Shown piece by piece: positions 20,357 to 33,085 of a stretch of DNA of 64,000 bases (position 1 is its first letter; each line of letters opens with the position of its first letter). The position numbers were made by a program, and so were the translations under genes. The notes under the pieces were generated by a model, which did not search any database, was not told where the DNA came from, and saw only the letters and a program-made list of their open reading frames with translations. This DNA is from Corbicula japonica (taxonomy: Eukaryota; Mollusca; Bivalvia; Venerida; Cyrenidae): positions 62,001 through 126,000 of the forward strand of contig JAZAYU010000719.1 of NCBI GenBank assembly GCA_038501625.1. The letters are read 5' to 3'.

Positions 20357-22671
20357 CGATGAACGTGCAAGTATAACTGTCACGCCGGGGGAACTCTGAT
20401 ATGGAACATATCAGACGGAAAATTCACACCGAAAAAGTAGGTGATCATAAATTTCCATCGATCACATAAATTAGGGACCATTTCCCGGTAAAACAAAAAA
20501 GGAACTTTTAATTAAAACACAAAGAAAATAAGTATTTTATCTTTAAGTTTAAACGATTTTAAAATATATCAATAAGAGTTTGAGAATATATATCCACCGT
20601 GTAGTTCACGTGGTGTCGTTTGAATGTTTTGTTCAGCAAAATTGAAAGGTTTTTCATTCATTTTTGTCATCACAGGTCTGCATGTGTGCTGTGTAATTCC
20701 CTTGAACAATGAATAGTTTGCTGCGTATATTGCAAGCAGATATTGTTCCTGGCAATATGATGTCTAAGAGTCCGCTTGTACTCAAATTGTCCACTGCATA
20801 TGTCACATTTTAATCCTAGAATTCCAACATTAATGACACTGGTGACAGATCAGATTATTGTAATAATGTTTGATACAGATGTTCCATTCAGTGCGCTCAA
20901 TGTCTTTATCGTTTTTAACTGAAATAGATTAAAACACATCAAAGTTAGGTCATCATAAAAATTCAACAAACTAGCGTACATGTAAATATTCCTACATGAC
21001 CAATTCTAATATGGAACTCAGCTGTCTGATATGGAGCTCAAAAATATTTTAATAAATAACTAAGCAGTCATAACTAAGCAGCCATCAAAATTATATCGAG
21101 CTCTAGCTAAGCTCGTCTTAAGGTTGCAGTAATGCCCATTCACTAACAGGTTTTTTTTCGATGTTCTCGAATTTTGCGCTGGTTACCGGTTGTGCAAAGC
21201 ATAAGGCAGTGTAAACACGGGAATAAACTTGACCGGTAAAAACTTACGGCAAAGTATTGTTTTGGCAAATTTTGTTTATTGGCCTTATTTTTATAAATCG
21301 CTAATTGCAAAATATCTTTAAATTAAAACTTATTATTCGTTAGCATTATTATCGGACTAGCATTTTGGAAAGAAATAAATTAATCGTTAGTTTAGAGAGT
21401 AGGTTGTCGTTCGTTGTAACCAATAGCAATAATAGCAATCGGCCATTATAGACTCAGGAAATCAAGTTGAACACTTGGTAGCTTTTCCGTGGATTATTAG
21501 GCCTTTAATTCAATGGAGCATAAGGCCCAGTGACGGAAAAATCAGATGCAAGGAGTTTTTCTTGAAAATAAGATGTAAGGCTGGTGAGAACTAACTTTTA
21601 TGTGAAGTTGAATTGTGAAATGGACCTTGCAATGTTCAGTCACTCACAATGCGAGACACACTGAGCTTAGCCTAGACCAGTGCCACAATTCAGTTTTGTA
21701 TAAGACTATTTCCTTGCTTTAATTAATATCCTGGTATGTTTGAATACAATTTTAAAAATGAAATCAAACCTAATTAACACAGATTAAATTATATTAAAAT
21801 CGGAAGGTTCCTTTTTGTTCAGTGTAACCGGTGTTATTCTATTTAAGTTGTTAACCTATGCTCCAGAATATGCAATGTATTAACTTGTCACTCTCATGGA
21901 CCGTCACTAGGTCCTTTTCGGTGTTCATTTTCCATAAAAGTTTGATATATTGTGCAGATTAAGCTTTTTCTGTTTACTTCTGATGTTTTATCTTTCGCGA
22001 ATGGATCGTTTATCGTCAAAATAATGGGACGAGTTCCATCATAGTACAGTCTATTTATATTCCTTTAAATACGAGGAACATTTTGAAAACGTTCAGTTTA
22101 TTTACTAGTAATATGATAATAATTTTATCTAACATTCATGCAATGCCTTTTAATGTGTATTCGATCTTTCTTTGCAAAATCTTTGAGACAGCTTCAAAAT
22201 GTTGTTAATTTATTGTATTCTTGTTTAACTAAAATTGTTCATGTGTGGCTTGATATACGATTTATTTGACATTTAAGAGATTTGCTTCAGATTTTCAAGT
22301 GGACACGTCATTCTCTTAACAATCAATAAACTAAATATCCCAAGTTTCGATTCAATATATACTGAACACTTCAAAACTTCAATGAATCATGTTTGACATA
22401 AAGCTTTTATCGATGCAATTTATCAAACCTACGATGAGACAAGTAATAATAACTGAATTGTTCTGTTTAAAATCATGCTTTATCTACTTTACATAATGCA
22501 GACATTACGCGGGCGCCTGTAGATTTTTTTCTACCTTACATCAATAATTAACATTCATCTACCGGTTTGAAGAATAATATTGTTATCGAGGGTAAAATCA
22601 TCTTACAATCTGCGGGGCTTCAATATGTTTTTTGCAATTAACTCTAGAGGGCTGTCAAAGTCTGACATGCA
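20357..22671. other. Unassigned AT-rich DNA
   Basis: No gene supported. There is a small direct repeat (ataactaagcagtcataactaag...) at 21053-21090. Confidence 0.35.
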
Positions 22672-22729
22672 ATGACAGGCGATCCTGCTGCACCCGAACG
22701 ACAGAAGTCTGACGGCTTTCTGTCTAGTC

Positions 22730-22800
22730 TGCGGGTTCCATTTTGCAAATGGCGAAAACCTGCCAACATTTCTAAACTTAATTTTGGGGAAAATACACGG
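22730..22800 (+). mobile_element. Outer-arm fragment of the foldback family
   Basis: gcaaatggcgaaaa and aatttt.ggggaaaatac match the outer tip of the hairpin at 19650-19710, in the same orientation. An 88-codon ORF over this piece (22672-22938) has no recognisable domain and is not called. Confidence 0.65.
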
Positions 22801-23119
22801 GGGACAGAGGGGGGATCGGGCACAATCGTTACCGTTGGTGAAGCGAGCAAATCGTTCTGCATACGTCCGATGACGGTTCTGTTGATGTTTATGTTGACCC
22901 GGAAAGTTAGGTGGTCAGCTTTGATTCGTTTTTTTTAAATTAAAATATAAAACAAAAAACTGGGAACGTGATTCGAAGCGTGTTGGATTTATCTGCACGC
23001 TGGTATAATTTGAGACCAATGTACCCTGAGTTATGAAGATCATTCTGCCTCTAAAATGACCGAAATTCAATATGAACTGTAGCATTTTTTGATTTCCTGC
23101 ATTATTTTGTTGTTGTTGT

Positions 23120-23270
23120 TTTTTTTTGTCCTATATCACTGCAGGAACAAAGTATTTGTTCCGTTGTTTATTCCCTTTGACTGGTGTAAATCTGTATTCT
23201 GTTTCAGGAAATTGCTGGCCAGTTTTACGGTAGCGGTTGTGCTACTGGTGTGAAGGTTGTGCAGAAGAAC
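23120..23270 (+). repeat. ~140-bp repeat, inverted partner at 38957-39095
   Basis: Shared words include cctatatcactgcagg, gttccgttgtttattccct, ctggt.taaatctg and acggtagcggttg.gctactgg. Both copies lie beside a foldback-arm fragment, in the same relative order. Confidence 0.75.
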
Positions 23271-24034
23271 ACTGATTAACGTTATTGACTGGGATCACAC
23301 GTTTAATGTACTTTTGCCTGTCCGTTTACAACAATATTTTTAAACGAAATCCTTAAGTTCGGCAAATAAGAAAGTTTAAAACGGATGCCGAATGTATAAA
23401 TGATAATACTGACATCTTTACTTACCTTTTACAACCTTTTACATAATGAGAGCAGTGTTTATCAGTAACACACACTAACATGTGCCTACAATGCATTTAA
23501 GTGAATTTTTTTTCTATTCTTTCTATTGTTTATATCTAATATGTATATGAAATATGAAAAGAAACATATCTTAAAGTAACTAAACAGCGACTCAGGTGGG
23601 CGGAGGTGAGGGAGGGAAAGTATCAACACACTTGAACCATCCCTTATTTGTTTCCATTTTCCCCTAACTTAGTCCGATAAGCACGTTGATCGGTAGTTTA
23701 CTATCCACCAATTTATTCGCCATCCATTATTTTCAATATATGTTAGCTTTTTGCAGACATGCCGTTCAAAAACAGAAAACGGTTGCGTCTGTAGTTGTGC
23801 AAGCGAGGTACTTGTAGAAGAAAAAAAAAATGCTATCCAGACCTGCAAGACTAATTAACATATCCAGCCAATAAACCAAATAATTATTAAAGTTAACATA
23901 TTCCGCATTTTTGGGGGATGAGTGATGAAAATCCATCTAAAATCAAATATTACGAAGGCATCCCCATTTAGACTTTCTTTTTTGTTAAACCTATGCAAAA
24001 ATACAGTTATAACCTATCCCGACCTAAGTTAAAG

Positions 24035-24035
<1 letters not shown>

Positions 24036-24122
<87 letters not shown>

Positions 24123-24160
24123 TTATTTATTTATTTATTTATTTATATATATATATATAT
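24036..24160. repeat. (TA)n / (TTTA)n microsatellite
   Basis: About 80 bp of TA, then about seven TTTA units, then TA again. The TA/IY-repeat ORF across it is an artefact. Confidence 0.95.
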
Positions 24161-24290
24161 CATCTGTTTTATGGGAAATGTTAATTTATAATTACTTGCA
24201 ATAATAATAATTATTATATTACTATATAAATGTAATAATAACTAACATTTTCTATTTTCTATAATGTCTGAATGCCTGTCACCATTAGGT

Positions 24291-24617
24291 CAGGGCTTTT
24301 CATCATTACGTAACAGAGGCTATAATAGGCCTGACTTCCCAATCCAAAAATATAGTATTTTTCCCCAACTGTGGTAGAGATTCTTCCTAAAATGCTTGAT
24401 AAGATGCAAACAAAATCATTTGAGGAGAGTTTAAAAATTGAAGTCTGAAAATTTAAAAAGTGCTTTAACAAATTAAATTTAAGTTGAAAGTACTTAAAAC
24501 TATTCAAATTTACAAACTAAATAGTACCCATTTTTCAATGAATTTTGTTTTCCCAAAATAAACAATTATGGTGCATATTTTCCCCAATTTCCATGGCCAA
24601 TTTTCTGATGAAAAGCC
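24291..24617. mobile_element. hAT-like MITE, copy A
   Basis: Starts CAGGGCTTTTCATC and ends gatgaaaagcc, an imperfect inverted pair lacking the last bases on the right. It aligns along its length with copy B at 25627-25982 (ccaaaaatatagt.ttt.ccc; ttttgttttcccaaaataa.caattat). Confidence 0.65.
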
Positions 24618-24712
24618 ATGTACTTTATTGCTCTACTTTCGGTTTCACTCTTAGAGTTCGTTATCAACATCGCTGAATTTTGTTTTTATTGTGCTAAGCT
24701 CTTATCTATTTC

Positions 24713-24921
24713 TTAACCCTTTCCTTCATAAAAACGCATTTTTACGCATGAGCGACCAGTGTAGATCCAGATCACCGGCACATCCAGATCGCCGGCACAT
24801 CTGTGCCGTTTGATCAGGATCTGCACTGGTCACATTTTGGTCAGAAATAACATAAATCATAACACAAACAGTGCAGATCCTGATCAGACGGCATATGTGT
24901 GTCTATGGAGGAAAAGGTTAA
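24713..24921. mobile_element. piggyBac-like palindromic MITE, intact copy
   Basis: TTAACCCTTTCCTTCATA at the left and the inverted TTAACCTTTTCCTCCATA at the right place TTAA at both ends, the piggyBac target, followed by CCC/CCT tips. The centre is nearly self-complementary: gaccagtgtagatccagatc pairs with gatcaggatctgcactggtc. 209 bp, non-coding. Other copies or pieces in the window: 9430, 9755, 10311/14004, 25060, 26148, 31790, 33413, 34020. Confidence 0.8.
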
Positions 24922-25059
24922 GGACACTGTAGCTTGTCATAGGTTTTTTTTATGTATTTTATTTTCTGATTGAATTTTTCAAATTGATGTAATATCTATG
25001 AAAATTATCAATCTACAAACATGCAATTTAAAAAAAGAGTAGAAGAGAATAAACTCCAC

Positions 25060-25150
25060 GAGAATACATGTGTCTGACCAGTATAGACCCAGATCATCTG
25101 TCTAATCAGTGCCATCTGATCTGAATCTGGTTAAGTGAATTTGTGTGTTT
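25060..25150. mobile_element. Fragment of the piggyBac-like MITE
   Basis: gaccagtatagacccagatc and gatctgaatctgg match the palindromic core. Ends lost. Confidence 0.5.
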
Positions 25151-25626
25151 CAAAAAAGACATGGCAGTGATCACTAATCTTTACTTCACTTTTCATACCA
25201 ATAATAAAAATTTTTAGAAACCAAATCACTTTAGTCAGTATTCATATTGATAACTCAAGGTTTACTCATCACTTGACATTATATTTTTTTACTTAAAATC
25301 AACTTATTTAATAAATAGCTTATTGAAAAATATATAATAATTTAGAACTAGTAAATACTGGATGACTGAATCAACTATCCTAGAATTTACAGCCTAAAGT
25401 CAGTATTTGAAGTGTTAATTTTAATTTTACTAGTCAATTGACATACTGTAACTGAAGGTTAACCATTTACTTGCACCTAGACAAACTGTCTAGGTATCTA
25501 TCATTCATGATAATCTACTGTTCCAAAGTTGCCCCCAGCTATTACAACAGCCTTGCATAAATATCTTCTGGGAAGCTGTTTCAAATATGTATACTGACTT
25601 ATGTTAAGTGTCAATGGCCAGGAGTT

Positions 25627-25982
25627 CAGGGCCTTTCATGCTTATATAACAGATGCCTATAAAAGGCCTCTTCCCAATTCAAAAATATAGTTTTATTTCC
25701 CGATTGTGGCAAAAACTCTACCCAAAATGCTAGGTAAGATGTCCAAAAATGGTTAAAACTCCTCTTAGGGGGGTTTGAAAATTGAAATTTGAAAAATAAA
25801 AAGCTTAAACAATTAGTTATTAGTTTTAAGTTAAAAATACCTATTACTTATCAATTTTATAAACTAGAACCCATCTTTTAATTTTGTTTTCCCAAAATAA
25901 GCAATTATCGCGCATACATTTTCCAATATCCTATTGGAAAGGCCAGCCTGGACTCTTCCCAATTTTCCGATAAAAAGCCCTG
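25627..25982. mobile_element. hAT-like MITE, copy B, with 5-bp TSD
   Basis: CAGGGCCTTTCATG (left) and the inverted CAGGGCTTTTTATC (right) form the TIRs. GAGTT flanks both ends (25622-25626 and 25983-25987). CAGGG tips are hAT-like, but canonical hATs duplicate 8 bp, so the superfamily call is tentative. Confidence 0.7.
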
Positions 25983-26147
25983 GAGTTTTATAGGTGAATT
26001 AGCATAAATCATCATATTTAATATAGGTTCTAAGTTAAAATAATAAAGAGACATTAAACTTTAATGATGAACATGTATAGTTCGTTAACGATCTTTTAAA
26101 GTGTGGAAGTAGTCATGACTTACTAAGTCAGAGGCAAAGGAAATGAT

Positions 26148-26300
26148 TTAACCCTTTCCTCCATATACATGTATACGCATTTTTACGCATGTGCGACCAT
26201 GTGCACTGGTCGCACTTTGGTCAGAAATAAACTAATGAATAAAAAAGTGAACAGTTTAGATCCTGATCACACGGCACAGATGTGCCGGCTGATGATCTAA
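26148..26300. mobile_element. piggyBac-like MITE copy, right end diverged
   Basis: Begins TTAACCCTTTCCTCCATATA and contains gcactggtcgcactttggtc and cctgatcacacggcacagat. Confidence 0.65.
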
Positions 26301-26639
26301 ATTCTTCACCCTGGCAATTGACCATTTCGAAATTAGTGTCTCAACAACAGAAGTCGGTATTTCCGTACAATCGGTCAGGGGGTACGCGTATTTATAATGA
26401 CATAGCAGCTATGCGTAAAATTAATCAAATTTTAAATTATTTATTGAAATCAACAAAATTTCAGTAGACAGTTATTGCATATGTTAAAATATTATACTAA
26501 GTGACACCAAAAATAATTTCATTTTATGTTACTTTATCAGTTTTCTCAGTTCAAAATTGTGATAGTGGTGTTAGCTTTGTCCGTGAAAGTTGCTAAAGAA
26601 TAAAAAAACAAGAAGCTGTGTTCGGACAACACATATGCC

Positions 26640-27888
26640 GCCAGTAAGGAGAGTATTTCTGAAGTTTTATCTAGGGGGTGCTTTTAAAGGGGGGAGGGGG
26701 TATTTGTCAAGGGTTTTACTGTCGGGATGCTGTCATAGGGCTTCCGAAATATCCCCCTGGACAGCACCCCCAACTAGACAAAACTTCTAAAATCCCCCCC
26801 CCCCCTACTCCCTGGTAGCACCCCCTAGACAAAATTCTGAAATATACCCCATGAACAGCAACCCCCTAGACAAAACTTCCAAAATACTCCCTAGAACATC
26901 ACCCCCTAGACAAAACTTCTGATATACCCACCCTGGACAGCACCCCCCTAGACAAAACTTCCGTACCCCCTGAACTGCACCCCCTAATCAAAACTTCCGA
27001 AATACCCCCCCCCCCCCCCCTGGACAGCAACCCCTACACAAAACTTCCGAAATACTCCCCTAGCACAGCACCCTTTTCCCTGAGACAAAACTTTTGAAAT
27101 ACCCCCCCCCCCCCCCCTAGGACAGCACCCCCTAGACAAAACTTCCGAAATACCCCCCTGGAGAGCACCCCTTAGAAAAAACTGAAATACCCCCCCTTGA
27201 CAGCACCTCTTAGACAAAACTTCCGAAATACCCCCCCTGGACAGCACCCCCGTAGACAAAACTTCCGAAATACACCCCCCCCCCCCCCCTGGACAGAAAC
27301 AATGCCTTCCATAGGCTAAATTTAGACTTCGCTGTGGGACCCCATTGGACAAAACTAGCCAAAATACACCCGCCTGGACACGAACAATGCCTTCCATAGG
27401 GTTAAGCGCAGGCTAGTTTCAAAGGGACCCCTTGGACAAAATCATTTTAATACCCCCTAGACAGACCCCCATAGACAAAACTTCCAAAATACCCCCCCCC
27501 CTCACCCTGGACAGAAATAATGTCTTCCATAGGCTAAATTTAGGCTTCGCCACGGGACACCCCCTGGACAAAATTGCCAAATATGCCCCCTTGGACAGGA
27601 AAAATGCCTTCCATAGGCTAAATTTAGGCTTCGCCACGGGACACCTCCTGGACAAAATTGCCAAATATACCCCCCTGGACAGGAAAAATGCCTTCCATAG
27701 GGTTAAGCTGTTACGCGCAGGTAAGTTTCAAAGGGACCCCCTTGACAAAATCATTTTTATACCCCCTAGACAGACCCCCCTAGACAAAACTCCCGAAATA
27801 CCCCCCCCCCCCCTGGACAGCACTCCCCCTGGACAGGTGAAAATACCCCCCCCCCCGCCCCTGGACAAACATGCCTTCCATAGGGGGG
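26640..27888 (+). repeat. C-rich compound minisatellite (~1.25 kb)
   Basis: The basic unit of about 40-60 bp is cctggacagcacccc-ctagacaaaacttccgaaata plus a C run of up to about 16. From 27290 it alternates with a second unit containing cttccataggctaaattta and ttcgccacgggacac, giving a higher-order period of roughly 220-290 bp. The first unit (about 26653-26690) is inverted relative to the rest. ORFs of 81-157 codons on both strands here are repeat artefacts. Confidence 0.9.
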
Positions 27889-28551
27889 ATACGGATATTT
27901 TCTGAAATAGCCCAATTTGAGAAACAGAAATTATAAATTTTATTCGGTCATCATTCATTTAGAATTACCCACATTGGACTAACACTTCTTTCAATAAAAT
28001 CAAACTGTTTCATTGTTAATCGACCACATCTCGTTTTGTCTATGCCGCAGGCTATTCACGGGAAGTGTATTCGTGGTAGTCTTGGCAGCAGAGTTGTGAA
28101 TTCTATAATTGACATGTTAATTGCCGATTAAGCTGTTAAAAATTGTACATGTACGTAATTTTTGTAACAATTTATGGGCCACTATTCATGACCAATATTT
28201 TTACCAATTGTGAAATTTAAATCGGACATTCAATGACCGGCCTGCCGAAAATTTTAGAAACACTGGCCTCTAGGTATAGATAAAGTGACACAAATTAACA
28301 GGATATTTATTCTAACCGGAAATCTGCAGTACACTGAATCTTACTACATTTGTGTAACAAGAGTTGACCACATAAGTCTATCAGGTGCACAGTTTTCTTT
28401 AAGCTATGTGCCAAAAAAGAATAAGCCTTCAAACTTTTGAAGTGGAACAGCGGTTGAAACTTGGTAGGGGCAATAATTTGGAATAAAACGGAAAGCGATC
28501 CCTATCAAAATTTGAGTAGTAAATAATCTTGTTCAGTTTTTTAAAAATAAA

Positions 28552-29357
28552 AACTTCCTGACCAAAAGAACCATGAAGGTAATAGTTGAAGGAGAGACAT
28601 CAGAGGCTGTCCCCGTTGACTCAGGCGTACCACAAGGCACGGTACTCGGCCCTCTAGCCTTCCTCTGTCACATCAATGACCTGCCGGAATGGGTCAAATC
28701 CTCAGTTCGTCTCTTCGCGGACGATTGTCTACTGTATAGACTCATAAAGTCCAGACTAGATCATCTTGACCTCCTGTCTGACCTGATTGCCTTGGAGAAA
28801 TGGGCGGAAACATGGGGTATGCGATTCAATGCTAAAAAGTGCTACGTCATGAGCATCAACAACCACTCATCTAACTATTACCAACTAGACAACCATATTC
28901 TACAACAAGTCCAAGAGAACCCGTATTTAGGTGTCACACTATCAGAAGACCTTAAGTTCAACAAACACATCAGCAAGATAACAAGCAAAGCCAGTTCGAC
29001 CTTAGGCTTCCTGAAAAGAAATCTCAAACACTGCCCAACATCATGCAGGAAAACCGCATACCTATCACTTGTCAGATCAACCCTAGAATATAGCTCTATC
29101 TGGGATCCTCACCTTCAAGGAGACATTAACAAACTAGAAAAAGTCCAAAGGAAAGCAGCAAGATTCATCACAGGTGATTACAAATCCAAAGTCCCAGGCT
29201 GCATTACTCGTATGCTGGAACAACTTGAGCTCCCGACACTACAGGAAAGAAGAAAGATGGCACGCCTAACCTTCTTCTTCAAGGTGGCTGAGGGGCTGGT
29301 GCCAGCTATGCCTGCAGATATCTATCTGGTCCCAATTCGTGGTAAGAGACAAATAAG
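28552..29357 (+). pseudogene. LINE reverse transcriptase, 5'-truncated, first segment
   Basis: Open from about 28552 through the ATG at 28573 (reading FLTKRT before it), so the ATG is not a real start. Residues count from that ATG. VPQGTVLGP at 19-27 and FADD at 48-51, with the catalytic Asp pair, are RT palm motifs of CR1/Jockey-type non-LTR retrotransposons. NAKKCYVMSIN, YLGVTLSEDLKFNKHI and LEKVQRKAARFI follow as in the thumb and C-terminal regions. The endonuclease and the first half of the RT are absent, typical of 5' truncation during target-primed reverse transcription. The frame ends artificially at 29391 because a TIR element inserted after 29357. Confidence 0.9.
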
Positions 29358-30744
29358 GGGTCTCCCTAAACTGCTGACCAAACATTGCTGACCATGCTGA
29401 CCAAAGACCAAAGTCTGCAGACCAAAAGTCCCTTATCTGCTGACCAGACATTGCTGACCAATATTAATTTGCCCTTGGGGATTAAGTGTCAAAAGGGGAT
29501 TTATTCACATATTTCAATATATTTGATGTTGCTATGTTAATTAATCTGTATACATATTATCTTGAGAACATGTCTTACAGCAAACAATCATTTAGCAATT
29601 TTTATAACAAAAATTCTGTCTTAACTAAAATTAACAATCTTACGTTTAAACTTAAATTCAAAAGTTACAAAATATTCAAGCTGATAAAAGGTATATTTAA
29701 TGAGTAAAATCACATAAAACTAAATCAAATAAATATATTATTTAAATATATTATTGGCCAATAATACTATAACTGATAATTAATTTTAAAAAAAAGTCTC
29801 AAATAGAATACATTATCAAAGTGTGTTGTTATCAGTATATTTAAATCGCACACCTGGCAAAAATTGAAAAAATATTAACTTTTTATGTTGTAATAATACA
29901 TTTTAATTTTGAATTATAGGAGATTTTAAAGTTTTACTCCTTGCTGAATTTGCCAAATTTTAACTACATGTGTAATGTAGAAATCAAAGGAAACATGAAA
30001 GGTCAAAATATTTAATTATTGACACCTATTTGTTACTTAAATTGTTTGTTTGAATTTATATAATTGATAGTTAACAACATTATACTTTATCATTATAGTA
30101 CAATTTTACATCTTGATGTCAGAATTGTTTGATGTCACTGGTGTTCACAGCCTCTTGTAATGAAATATTGAAAACAGATCCTTTTGATTGAAGTATGCTA
30201 TATTACCTTGCATGTGAGTAATACTCGCTAACTGTTTTCAATATTAAATGCATGTACTTCAAAATCAGAAGAATAATACAAATAAAATCAATAGAATATA
30301 GTAGTAAGATTCTACAGTGTCTTTTGGTAGTATAATTGCTTGTTAGTAGAAATATAATTATATTAAAATAATTGCTACAGATCAATTAATTAAAATCTGT
30401 GTATCTTTTCAGATTTTTTGAAACTTTGTATATTTTTAGATACACAGGCATGGTTCACAAAATATCAAAATAGATAGATTTTATATTTTATAATGCTTTT
30501 AAGTATTTTATTTAACTTTTTGCTCAAATTAGAAATAAAAAAACTTACAATAACTGAAAATCTCACTAAATTAGATATACGAAATTTATGATTATAAATG
30601 CAACTTTTCTGAGGGAAATATATGCTTTTAAAAGAATCTCGTAGAATTTAATTTTTGTCTTTTCGTAAAATCTTACTGCATGCTACTGATAACTGGCTCC
30701 AAGGCTGTATACGTAAGGTTGGGCTTGGGAACTGGTCTCGGATC

Positions 30745-30800
30745 TCGTGGGTCTGATTGGCTCAAATGGAGAATTGTCTCCATTTCAGCCAATCAGATAC
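30745..30800. repeat. Short hairpin inside the 3.7-kb element
   Basis: tctgattggct.aaatggaga and its inverted copy flank attg. The two ATTGG/CCAAT boxes are part of the stem. Confidence 0.65.
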
Positions 30801-31789
30801 TTAAGATTTTGGACTGTTTTCAGATCTCGGTTTTGTAATCTTCAGCCCAGATAAAATTTCTCCCCTTATGCTTGCCTCTTTCGCAGAGACTTGAAATTAA
30901 TCTAGTAATCTAGAGGGGCAGATTGAACCTTCTTATATCGTACTTCATTTATATATTATTAATTTCCTATTTTACAAATTAAGAAGTGTATAAAAAAGGA
31001 ATTGGTAGGAGAACTAATAATCATATATATTTATGGTAGTAAATATTATAAATGCTTGTAAAATGAATACCTTATTGGATTATTTTCTGTTTTGATACAT
31101 ATTGTTAGTTTGGTGATTTATGCTGATTGATGCTGATTGCTTAAACATCATCTTTTGACCAGTAGCTGTTTATTGTAAGGGGCAATTAACATAACTGTGC
31201 AGATTTAATTATCTTATCTGCAGTGGCATCACTGCACTACTGTGCGGGACCCCTACTGTGCTTGTTTATTACTAATCTGGTATACATGGAATGACATGCA
31301 ATAAACAAGATTAGAGTGGTAATGATTTAATTAGTGTCATGTAAATACACTTGCAGTTTCATAATTATTAAATGGTTTCATCTCTATGTTTTAATTAAAT
31401 AATAATTTTGTAATTAAGAGTTATTTTCCCATTATACAGATTTATATTTTATGAAATAAAATATATGTCTACTAAGTAACAAATTATCAATTTGATATTG
31501 ACAGAAAAGTGTAAGTGACTGATAAATTAATAAATCTTCTGTTTTGCAACTTGATAGTTTAAACAATTTGTCAAATGGATGAGTGCATTAAATTTTGCTT
31601 CTCTAGTTTCCATGGATATGTATAAACCATAGCATTAATTTTATATAACGTTTTCCTCATGATATAACTGAAGATTCTCAGCATGTATTTAGATCGATAC
31701 AAGAAAAACAACTTAATTAGAATTAATACCCGTTAGTGTTAAATCACAAAAAAATATTATCATCATGTTTATAACTGTGACAATTTTCC

Positions 31790-31907
31790 TTAACTTTTTC
31801 TTCCATATATACACATTTTTATGCATGTTCGACCAGTTTGCCGGCTGATCAGGATCTGCACTGGTCGCATTTTAGTCAGAAATAAACTAATGAATCAAAA
31901 GGCTTAA
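31790..31907. mobile_element. piggyBac-like MITE copy, shortened
   Basis: Starts TTAACTTTTTCTTCCATA, includes gatcaggatctgcactggtc, and ends aaaaggcTTAA. The left half of the palindrome is partly deleted. Confidence 0.65.
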
Positions 31908-32310
31908 AAATACTATTTTACAGTTTCACAGTTTTATCAGATTTTTTCTCATCATCTTGGTGTACCGTTACCATATTTTTCAAATAAAATTTAATGGTCT
32001 AATGGAGTAAAAGATATTTGACTTCTAGAATTATGTTCAGGTTTAAATAAAAAAATTACCCCTGTTCTGTTTACCTAATTCTTTTTTTTTTATAAATTGT
32101 TGAATAATGTTGTAATTTGTCTGTTGATGAATGCAGCTTGTATTCTACAAGAAATGAAGACATTACACTCATTAGTTTTGACATGTACACTTAGTCTATT
32201 TAAGTTAAATATTATTTTGAACTAATATATATTGCTAGAAAGTAAATAGTGCATAATTTATTCAAAACAGATAATGTCAATACTAAATAAATCAAAATAA
32301 TCATTTAATT

Positions 32311-32700
32311 CAGTGTTTTTTTTTCACTTTTGGGGGAAGGGGGTCGCAGCCCTTTGGAGGGGGAAAATTGCGACGTAAAAAAAGGAAAGGGGGAATATTT
32401 GGAATATACTTGCAGCCTGTCAAACACAACAAAACAAAGGGTTCACTGATTTTTTAATTCAAAGAAAGTCAGTGGTCTACAGTGAAATGTCTCTTTCTCC
32501 CTCTGCAATTTTATCAATTATTCTTGTCAATGTATTGTTTATCAGTGGGGTATCCATTAAACATATCCTGACTCAGTACGGTCTGTAACAGACTCCAGCA
32601 AAGGGGGAATTTTTTATCGGACATGGGGGAAAAATATATACTATTTTGTGGGGGAAATGGGGCCCTATTTCTCCCAATATTTGGCATAAAAAAATCACTG
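32311..32700. mobile_element. 390-bp hAT-like MITE with 5-bp flanking repeat
   Basis: CAGTGTTTTTTTTTCAC at the left and the inverted CAGTGATTTTTTTATGCC at the right. TAATT lies directly outside both ends. The arms carry G-rich stretches (gggggaagggggtcgc; gtgggggaaatgggg). The minus ORF across it is not considered a gene. Confidence 0.7.
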
Positions 32701-33085
32701 TAATTCATATTCATGAAATTCTTTTCTCTAGATAAATATCCACTTTATTATATGGTGTTCGTCAATTTATAAAAACAATTAATAAATTGAATAAATGAAC
32801 TCTGTTTTATCATGTATTTGTTATACATGTATACATTTGCATGCTATGAATTCAAATATAAAACAAATTAAATTATTGGACAAACATATTGTCTTTAATA
32901 TTAGTTTCATGGTACACTAACTCCAAATATCATTATCAATAAATCCCTTTTTGACACTTAATCCCCAAGGGCAAATTAATATTGGTCAGCAATATCTGGT
33001 CAGCAGATTAGGGACTTTTGGTCTGCAGACTTTGGTCTTTGGTCAGCATGGTCAGCAGTGTTTGGTCAGCAGTTTAGGGACACCC

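Larger units (their letters stand above)
29358..33085. mobile_element. 3.7-kb element with ~146-bp TIRs and 9-bp TSD, Mutator- or Merlin-like
   Basis: TIRs at 29358-29503 and 32940-33085 begin GGGT(C/G)TCCCTAAACTGC and contain five or so tgctgacca repeats. ACAAATAAG flanks both sides (29349-29357 and 33086-33094). A 9-bp TSD with long TIRs fits MULEs; Merlin (8-9 bp) is the alternative. The interior is very AT-rich, with no transposase-like ORF (29486-29707 is a low-complexity 73-codon frame). It carries two nested MITEs (31790 and 32311). Confidence 0.85.

Noticed and set aside
22672..22938. 88-codon plus ORF and its antisense
   Set aside because: Overlaps a foldback-arm fragment; no domain or splice support.
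23993..24184. 63-codon IYIY-repeat ORF
   Set aside because: Translation of a TA microsatellite.
26984..27958. ORFs of 76-157 codons in the C-rich array on both strands
   Set aside because: Frames kept open by homopolymer and repeat structure; no domain, and Pro/Gly-rich artefacts.
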